Of a stretch of 20,025 bases of DNA, positions 8,301 to 16,300 are shown piece after piece (positions within the stretch are counted from its first letter, which is position 1; every line of letters starts with the position of its first letter). The notes beneath the pieces were generated by a model, which saw only the letters and a program-made list of their open reading frames with translations, had not been told where the DNA came from and searched no databases. Position numbers and translations under genes: made by a program. Source of the stretch: a virus; IMG/VR virus record IMGVR_UViG_3300008448_000888, positions 1 to 20,025 of that record; one strand, 5' to 3'.

Positions 8301-9751
8301 ATTGGAACATAATAGTTAAAACCTTCAACATTTAGAATATTTTCATAAAAGTTAAACTTAATATTTTTTCTTATGTACTTATTGATAATGCTTGAAGTGT
8401 TTTCATAATTAAAGGATTGGTCTTCGTCAAAAATATTAACTTCGCCAGTTGATGCCAAAAGTTGTCCAACTGGTAAAGATGTATTTCCTATGTCAGATAA
8501 AACTTTTGTAATTCTATAGTCAATTACTTTATTTGATATATTTGCCACAAGTCTTGGGGACATCTCAATAAGATCAAAGGTGCAGTCAAACTTGTTCATT
8601 GTTTCAGCAACAATTCTTAATCCTTTTATATATATAAATTCTCTATAAAGGGTTGAATTATTTTCATAATCAACATAAGTTGATGGAGAAGTAAAGTCTG
8701 TTACAAAATCTGTATTATTGTTTATTGCTTCAGATCCAAGTTTCCATCCGTATACTACTGGAAAATTTTTATACTCAGAGCCGTTCCATATATAAAATGT
8801 TCCAGCATCTCCTTCATTTTCAATAACATGATAAGTATAGCCAATAATAGACTCTGATGGCAAAAGTGTAACACTTGAAATAGTTTGTGCATGAAAAAAT
8901 ATACCTTGGTATTCTTCTGGAATAATTGCGCCAAACTCTAATTCAATATATCCATCTGATTTAATTGCAGGTGTTCCATCATCTCTTAATGTATTTTGAT
9001 CAAAAGAATAAGCATCAACCCAGTTGTTGTTTTTTAAATATTGTATTTTCCATTTTACTGGTACTGTTTTGTTTTGATCTCCATACAGAGGATCATCAAT
9101 GCTTTCGGTTGATGTTTGAAATGGACCTAAATCAATATCACCAACATTTGTTTGCATTTTTACAACAATTCGGTTGGTTGGAACCTCTTCCTTATAAACA
9201 ACAAATGGTACAGCATCAGAAATATAATATTCGTCTTCTACTCTAGTATTTGATATTCCATATTCTTTATTTGATTCTGTTCTGTAAGAAGTCCAATACT
9301 TAAACTGATCATATCTAGACGGCATGTAGTATCTTGGTCTTTCTGCCATATTTGCTCCAGAGTTTGCCAAATACCTTCCAGAAAAATAAAGTGGTTTGTT
9401 AATTCCAGATCGTGGTCTAAATGGAGCCAGACAATCCTGTAACGAGTAAAAAAGTTTTTCTTTTTCTTTTACTGATAAAAACATTTGAGGAATATCTTCA
9501 TCTGTATATCCATTTTCAACTATAATGTTAGACTCAGTTGCTCCAGTATAATAGTTTCCAGAATCAGTTGCATCAAAACTTTGAATTAATGTAAAATATT
9601 CGCTACCTAATTCTTGTGGGCGATACCTATAATTACCAACCTTAAATATGTTATCTGGCATATTCATGTTCCACTCTACAAGAACAAGAGAGTTTAAACT
9701 TATTGTTGAAGAAGTTTCAAAATGATTTTTTAATGTTTCATCAACAAACAT
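5399..9751 (-). CDS. Large tail-tip hub (Tal-like) protein with lectin-like insert
   Basis: The protein has 1,450 residues. The C-terminal part carries TEDDANALMGWITEKL followed by NPTLQLGDIVTVDY (about residues 1365-1415), the signature of gp27/Tal-type tail hub domains in which chain ends pair to form the tip ring. Residues about 425-650 contain further hub-like elements. Residues about 930-1150 form a separate beta sandwich resembling a concanavalin/LamG lectin domain (GGLAVMINPETNNGYYFEI, then RRFYLYVNNKLIKVVDD, then MALFVRGSSRCMFENI). An N-terminal stretch includes LAPFRPRSGINKPLYFSGRY. The ATG at 9751 has AGAGG six bases upstream and sits one base beyond the stop of the Dit-like gene. 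The protein probably closes the tail tube and contacts the host surface. No peptidoglycan hydrolase motif was seen. Confidence 0.85.
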   Translation of the reverse strand: MFVDETLKNHFETSSTISLNSLVLVEWNMNMPDNIFKVGNYRYRPQELGSEYFTLIQSFDATDSGNYYTGATESNIIVENGYTDEDIPQMFLSVKEKEKLFYSLQDCLAPFRPRSGINKPLYFSGRYLANSGANMAERPRYYMPSRYDQFKYWTSYRTESNKEYGISNTRVEDEYYISDAVPFVVYKEEVPTNRIVVKMQTNVGDIDLGPFQTSTESIDDPLYGDQNKTVPVKWKIQYLKNNNWVDAYSFDQNTLRDDGTPAIKSDGYIELEFGAIIPEEYQGIFFHAQTISSVTLLPSESIIGYTYHVIENEGDAGTFYIWNGSEYKNFPVVYGWKLGSEAINNNTDFVTDFTSPSTYVDYENNSTLYREFIYIKGLRIVAETMNKFDCTFDLIEMSPRLVANISNKVIDYRITKVLSDIGNTSLPVGQLLASTGEVNIFDEDQSFNYENTSSIINKYIRKNIKFNFYENILNVEGFNYYVPIKTLYSDGMPQADVTASTLNLSLRDFYFYFESMTAPRILLTNVSLSYAVSVLLDSIGFTNYSFKRTESDNDPIIPYFFIAPDQNVAEVLNQLAISTQSAMFFDEYNNFIVMSKNYIMPSETDRSTDFVLIGNNNQSDEGVIENQSSGNLPNILQISSKDKKIYNDGKINYTTRYIQRSYGSVRQSSLIDKEKTWIYKPVLLWEVAGTENTKTINELASRQGNYVLGAMPINSDIPNVAPTVVNNILTNNVIDLGENVYWLTRYQGYFYSNGEIIKYDAAEFNITGIGNVWISSNQEYQKYFSSLAFNGKIYPTGLVRIYSKPYYETANGTTRLKNGEVESHGRAQFGTTISNHSSGLPSYWSNNDYVRACEMSSNYLFTTEIDPTLPSTEVGSAGVNNTISKQTTRNGVIKNFMAVSNKTETTVNSFQSTQSGTIQSSALVMNGPSFKTTEVPLNYVSYVYKNLDNAYRHFGTRMRIVGKVENNLQRFQTPFGSTSYYQVNGSNPSQSVTIGGGSGGLAVMINPETNNGYYFEIVALTENNVESYLNINSQGQSEIQIHNIIFYKIKKESGSSKAIPVKLWGGLSSILVDDGNFTGQYRMTGEENPTVYDLSIEYENIGTKRRFYLYVNNKLIKVVDDNDPLPVYNNMALFVRGSSRCMFENIYAISKNYSQNTISTISPAIQRVFGQTENSSAYVKETGLFGDNEINLNESFRKYAMSGVVQSTYLSGISAQQPPKYNMYFEEFGSIMRECSYFNIKYDRAYPALYAKLSPTFNRIKGYVVSGFYADSYGAEFLIFNSTDKSLVLDETSGNYLRIQGITFTQDTTHTLSVDEYYSKRSNLSDPELKGTSVVYSPLIEQQKYDNIKLSRLTYGKNDFSIDTPYIQTEDDANALMGWITEKLMTPKKNIGLNVFANPTLQLGDIVTVDYKDNNNVNMISSTSSRFIIYNIEYSRSSEGPSMALYLSEV

Positions 9752-9752
9752 T

Positions 9753-10379
9753 TTATGCCTCTTCTAAACTAAGTGTTACATTCCAAAGATCATGATTGCT
9801 TCCACCTCGGCGAACAACAGAGTAATTAAAACTTGAAAAATAAACTTCAATAACCTGGTTATATTGATTTAAATGTAAATATGGGTTATCAGTGTTTTCA
9901 AAATTTTTATATTTGTCATATGCTAAAAACATCCAAAATGATCCTTTGTGGTTTTCATACCAATCAAGAAGTTCTGATCCGCCTGCTCCTCCGTCAGCGG
10001 TATACGGGGCTGCATCAGTTATTGAATTTTGAAAAGAAAAATTAGGGTCAGAGTCATGTGATCTTGATGGCAAGTTAGTCCATGAAACAGACATTTGTAG
10101 TTTATCTGCAATGTGATATGATCTCATTCTTCCATTAATTGTTCTTTGACGTTGTTCAATTCTTTGTGAAGTAAAATCCATTTCATTACGATTATGGTCA
10201 GATAAAACTAAGAACTGATCAATTAGATTTGGGTTAGCATCTTCTGGGTAGTTTCCACCAACCTCATACCCAGTTGGAACATACAAACCGTCAACCAGTG
10301 TTCCAGGATTCTCAGACCACAAAATACCTTGAGGTCTTTGATATTTCCTTCTTTGAGTCATGTATGCTACTGTTGCCAT
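9753..10379 (-). CDS. Distal tail (Dit-like) protein
   Basis: The protein has 208 residues. The gene lies between tape measure and hub, the usual place of the distal tail protein that joins tube to tip. The sequence is mainly beta: VLSDHNRNEMDF (56-67), a basic segment RIEQRQRTINGRMRS, DKLQMSVSWTNLPSR (about 92-106), and a last strand WNVTLSLEEA typical of tube-like folds. A Gly-rich loop (TADGGAGGSE, about 127-136) precedes an aromatic helix (LLDWYENHKGSFWMFLAYD). It starts at an ATG that overlaps the tape measure stop (TAATG), so its translation is probably coupled to the tape measure gene. The Dit role is inferred from position and fold appearance; no single diagnostic motif exists. Confidence 0.75.
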   Translation of the reverse strand: MATVAYMTQRRKYQRPQGILWSENPGTLVDGLYVPTGYEVGGNYPEDANPNLIDQFLVLSDHNRNEMDFTSQRIEQRQRTINGRMRSYHIADKLQMSVSWTNLPSRSHDSDPNFSFQNSITDAAPYTADGGAGGSELLDWYENHKGSFWMFLAYDKYKNFENTDNPYLHLNQYNQVIEVYFSSFNYSVVRRGGSNHDLWNVTLSLEEA

Positions 10380-13300
10380 TACCTTTGTCCTCTAATTCTT
10401 TGGTTATCAATGTTTCTAATCTGAGTAATAACTGCCCTTGCAATATCATCTGTACTTGCATTAGTATTAGAAACGTTAACGTTTATACCATAATTATACA
10501 CTGAGTTGGAGTTGTTATTTACTGATGCCACTGTTGACTTTCCAGACTGATAGGTTCCATCATTAATTGCCCTGAGATTATCAACACCAAACTTCTTTAC
10601 GGCAAAGCGCTTGACAACAAATTCTCCTGGGGTAAGCATAGATGGCACTGTGTCAGTTCCACGAGAATATCCTCCGTTAGCAAAATACTTAGGTACCATT
10701 CCTCCAGATGCCAGGAATGCCATGCTGCTACTTCCGCCAGTTCTTCTATTATAATATGACTCAGTATTTGCTGCTTTTGCATATGCTGCTGCTCTTTCTG
10801 CTGCTGCTTTTTCTGCTGCAAATGCTATTGCCTGTCCAGTATATCGTGCAGATGATAAAACTCCTGCTGCTCCACCAAGGGCTTCTTTTGCTTCTGCATT
10901 ATTCAATAGTGCTTCTGCCATTTTATTTGCAATAACTCCAGCAGTAAGAATGCCAGGATCTGCTCCTGTTTTTATTGAATTTATTAATTTATCAGTATCT
11001 TCTGTTACAGTTTTACGTACATCGTCAATGTTTCCTGGATTTCCTCCAGTACTTTGATTTGAAGCATTATTAGTCGCCGTACCTTTATCAGATGTTTTGG
11101 ATTTTCCAGTTGCTGCACTTGCTGCTGCTGCAACTTTGACCCATGCTGCTTCAATTCCACCTACAGCAGAAATTATTTCATTAATGTCTAAAACTTGTTG
11201 GTCAAGTGCATTATTAACAGTATCAACAGCAGTTTTAATTGCTTCATATTCTGCCTGAGTATATCCATTAATCTCAAGCAATGCTTGTGCTTTTGCAATT
11301 TGTTGATCATGCGCTTCAACAATTTTATTTCTTGCATTAATTTCATCAGTCAATGCTTTTATTTGATTTTCTTCAATTGATGCAATTTTGTCAACTAGTT
11401 GCTGCCTTGTATATGTAATGCCGTTAATTGTAGTTGTAAGTGCTGCAATATCTTTAAGTTTTTGTTTTTCAAGAATATCTTTTCTTGTATTTAAAGCATC
11501 AATAGCCGATGATTCAGATGCTCTTGCTCTGTTTGAACGATACTGTTGTGCTGCCTGGGCTGCTGCTGCAATGTCTCCAGAGGTAATTGCTCCTGCCAAA
11601 TCAAGTTGATCTCTTTGCTGATTTGCAATTTCTTCATTGATTTGAGAAACCTTTTGTAATGCAGATATTTGCTCATCAATAAGAGTATTCTTTTGTGTAT
11701 AAGAATCATTGATTGAACTTTCAAGTTTGTCCAACACAGTAAATCCATTATTTAATACGTCAACCTGTTCTTGCAATGCCTGCTTTGCATTTTCTCTTTC
11801 TTGAGTAATAACTTGATATTGCTCAACCGACATTCCATTTGCTTTTCTAAAACTAGCCATTCCCTTAGCAATAATTTTTGCATTTTCAGCAGCAAACTTT
11901 TGTCCCATTTTATCTGATTCAGATTCTTGCAACTGCTGTAATTCAAATAGTAAGTCCTTATATTCTTTTGCAGACTTAATCATATTAGGGAATTCATCTT
12001 GTATCTTTCCAGTTGCGTCTAGTACATTTGCTGCCCAGTCTGACTTTCCAATAATCTGCAAAATTGTTTCAAATTCAATTCCAGAATCTTTTAACTTTTT
12101 AAATGCATCTATTTGCATTTTAATTTGAGAGTTTTCTTGGAATTGTTTTGCGGTAGTTTCTCTATTTAGTAAATCTCTTCTTTCTTTATTTATTGAAACA
12201 AGAGATTCAAGTTCTTCTTTTGAATAAATAACTCCATTAGCAATATCTCCTACTAAAGATTGATTCTTTAATAAATCAAGTGTTTCTGCTGCAGTAAACT
12301 TATACTGCTTAGCAACATCAGTTAATCTCCAATATGCATTAACACGATCTCTGATTTCATCATTTGATTTCTTTTCATCTTCAATATATTGTCCAATAGT
12401 ATTAGTTTTAAATGCACTATTGATATCAATAAAGTCTTGCTTTAGTCCAGTTATTCTTCCTTCTTTGCCAACCTTAAATAATGTTTTTGCCCAAATATTA
12501 AATTGTTCTGGGTCCATGTTCATCAAAATTTCACGGAAGTCATCAGATAAGCCACCAACATTGCCAGCAAGAGCAAGTTGATCAATTTGCTTAATTGCAC
12601 CTAGTTGTTTGTCAAGAGACTTATTGCTTTTTACGCTTCCCCCGCCTTGTCCAGAAATATCTCCGCTAAGGAATTTTTGGATTGACTTTAATGGATTTAA
12701 AGCATCTATTGATGAATCTTTTACAAGTTTAAGTTTTTGTGCAAGGTCAACTAGCCAGGAGTTATCTTTCTTGGTTCCTTCACCACCTGCTGCTCCCCCA
12801 CCTGACTTAGATGTGCTTGGTATAGAGGTTCCAAATATTTCAATCATTGCAATTTCTTCTGCTTTTGTTCTTATCTGTGGATTATTTTTTGCAAAAGAGT
12901 CAAGTGCAGACTTAGTAATTTTTCTTGCTTTTGGATTTGCTTTTCTATATGCAGCAAGAACTTCTCTATTTACGACAGTATCAAAAGAGTCTGACTTATT
13001 CAATGCTCCTAAAGTTATCATTGCTTGGAATTGTAACTCTTTAGGAAGTTTAGAAAGAGTTGTCCAACTTTCAATTGCTTTATCAAGAGTTAGATTATTT
13101 CCTGGTCCACCAGACTTTTGTTGTAAATCTACTAAAGCCTTAAGGTCAATTTTTCCATTAGGAAAAGCCTTCTTTAAAGAACCAACTTCTTTTCCAAGTC
13201 TCTTTAATGTAGGAATATCATCTTTCTGTGTTTCAAGATCTATTTCAATTCCTATGTAATCTGGAATCTTTATAAGTTCTTCAAGTCCAGAATATATATC

Positions 13301-16300
13301 GTTGGCAGATGCTTCATCTAAATTCTTAATTGCAAAAAGAATATTTTTTTGATTATTTACATTTGGAATAAATTCCAAAATAGTTGCAAGTCTTCCTAAG
13401 CCTTCTGTTCCTTGAACATTTAGTATTGTATTAATTGTTCTATCAATATTCTTTTCGCCTGTAGCAAGAAGTGTTGTTGTTAATGCTTTTGCCTGAGTCA
13501 CTGTCATTTGATCAGAATTAACTAAAGTCATTATTTCAATTTGTGCTTTTGCAGTTGTTCCTTCTAGTTGTTTTGTGAGTGATTCTGCTTGAGCCTTTTG
13601 GTATGGATCATCCTTAAACTTATTCAATAGTTGCTGCTTAAATGCTCCAGCATATTTATTTTTGCCTTCTTGTGTTCCTATTTGGTCAATATAGTCTGCA
13701 GCAGTTTTTGCTTGTGCTGCTTGGCTTGCTCTTAGTGTTGCAAGCGCTGAAGCCTTTTTGCCTTCAATTCTTGTAATTTCTACTTCAACTGCTGCTCTTT
13801 CTGCTTCTGTTTTTGCAAGTTTTTTCTTTACTTCAAGATTTGCAAGGGCAACATCATATTCTTTTGTTACTGCATCAATTCCTTGCTGTCCAGCCAATAT
13901 ATTTTGGGTTACTATTCCAGCAAGAGTTCCTGCATTCTTTGCAATAAACTTCTTTTCTTCTCCCTGTTGCCACTTTCTTAATAGCCACTCTGCTGTGCTT
14001 GTTATGGCAAGTGATCCTGCTGCTGCGATCAGTGCAGGTGATGCTGCTCCTGCTGTTCCTGCGGTTGCTGCTGCTGTTCCAGCAGTTGCTGCAGCAGTTG
14101 CTGCTCTTGCAGTTCTAACTGTATTTAAAATCTTTATAAAACTTGCACTTCCAACAGTTGCTGCCAAACCTTGCATTTGTGCAGTTTCGCTCCAGTTTAT
14201 TGGATTACCAAGTATTGCACCGCCTGGTTGTTCATTAGCACGATTTCCTCCAACACCCTTTAACGGATTCAGTTTAATGTCTGGGCCAATTCCCTTATTT
14301 ACATCTGTAATTGCTTTTTGATAATTTAAGAATATTGCTTCTTGTAAAGTTTTTCCTTCTGAAATAAGTTTTACCTGAACAGACAATGGATCTGTTACTA
14401 GGTTTTCTCCATTAGGTCCTAGAATTTCTGTTAATTTGCCACGCACATTCATCTCTAGTCTTGCATCTTTTAGATCTCTTGTTAGTTTAATTGCAATTGA
14501 TTGAGCCTGTTCTGGGGTTATTACACCCTGTTGTACTGCCGTTGCTAATTGTGAGGCTACTATGCTTGCTGCTTGAGCAGTTCCAGATTCTCCAAGAGTT
14601 TTTATTGTGCTATCAAAATTTGCCTTAAATTGTTTTCCTGCTTCAGAGTTTAAGAAATTAGTTCCATAGTCCATTGAGACTGGGGTAATTTCCTTTGTTC
14701 TTCCTTCTCTTTGTGCTGCTGCTACTTGTCCCACAGAAACCTTTTGAGTATATCGTCCTAAAGCCTCAAGATTTTCTGTAGTCATTACCATTGCTTTTGC
14801 TTGTTTTTCACCATCAACTAACGACTGTTTAATTTGACTTGATTGCATTTTAAATACTGCTGAAAGACCAATCAACGATGTTGCTAAAATTTTAATAGGG
14901 CTATTAATTAATGGAAGAAGCATAGGAAGCATAGAAAGCATCATTATCTTATCCATGTTTTGTGCAACACCACTATCTGGATTCTTTGCTGCATATGCTC
15001 CTGCTACCATAGGAACCATCATGGCTGCCATACCGACACCCATCATTCTTTGACTTCGCTCCATACGCATTGCCTGTCTTGCATTTGTTCTTTGTGCTGC
15101 AGTTAATCTGGCTCCAGTTTCATCTACTTGAGGTACCCTGGAATACCCAGTCATAAATCCTCTAAAACCTCTTGTCTTGTCAGTTCCAAAATCTTTTGTT
15201 GTTTGTGTTGCTGTTTGTCCAAGTTGAGCAACTTTTGGTGTTGTTTTGTTTAACTGTGAAGCAAATCTATCAATTCTATCCCCAAGTTTTTTAACTCTTG
15301 GTTTATCAAAGAATTTGTCAATTGCTCTTCCAACTCTATCATTTGAAGAAGATGTTGGGCTTATTGGGTCTCCCCAATCGTCAGTATATTTACCGCCTGG
15401 CCTTAATGATGCTGGAACACCAAACCCAGGACCATTTTCAAAACCAGGTATTTGGTTTGACATAATTCCAGATATAAGACCGCTATATTTTTTACTTTGC
15501 TTTGCAGGAATTACCGCTTCACCAGGAGCAAGCATTGCAGGCTGAATGTCTCCCGCTCCCTTTGGACCAGGAACTGACAAAATTCCATTAGAAAGCATAA
15601 GCAATTCATCTTGCCTTGTCTTATACTTTTCATAAAAACCATCTCTAATTCTTTTTTCTAAAGCAAGCATTCCATACTTATCAAAAGAATTTGGATTCTT
15701 TTTTGATCTTAATTCTTGAAGAAATGACTCTGCTTCTCTTCTAGTAGAGATGTGTGTTCTATTTCCATTATAAAGATACACAAGATTCATTTGGTTTGTA
15801 TCTTCAAAAAGATTAGATGCTACATCTTGATCTGCACTTCTTTTATTAGTTTTTGCTGCTTCTCCATGGCTTAGTGCTGGAGAAAGTCTAAACATTCCTC
15901 TATCTTGTTTTTCTGCAAGAATATCTTTAAGTCTTCTTCCTTCAATTTTTGCAGCAGGAGCAGTAAGTTTAACTAAATCATCCATAGTCATTGATGGATT
16001 ATTTCTAATATACTCTTCTTCTTCCTTAAAGTATTTCTGTAATGCTAAGAATTCTTTCTTTTGAATATATCGTGTTCTGCGTGATTTTGCTGCTGAAGAA
16101 ACAGCACTAGTTCTTTTTCCACCAAGAGTTGAACTAAAAATTTTACTTGCTGTTAGATCTTGTGCATTTTTTCTTGAAAGTAAGTCTGTTACATTTCTTA
16201 GCAAAATTTCATCACTATTATTTGTGTTCTTTGCTTTGAACTTACCATAGTTTTCATTATATTTTGCTTGGTCTTTTACAGAATTAAACTTTCTGGTAAA

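Noticed and set aside
12609-13259. Open plus-strand frame of 216 codons inside the tape measure gene
   Set aside because: It lies wholly antisense to a well-supported coding frame, has a hydrophobic, Ser-rich composition typical of reverse-complement frames, no credible ribosome binding site, and no domain I recognise.
13758-14321. Plus-strand frame of 187 codons rich in Ala and Val
   Set aside because: It is the reverse complement of the Ala/Thr-rich tape measure segment; its composition follows directly from that low-complexity run.
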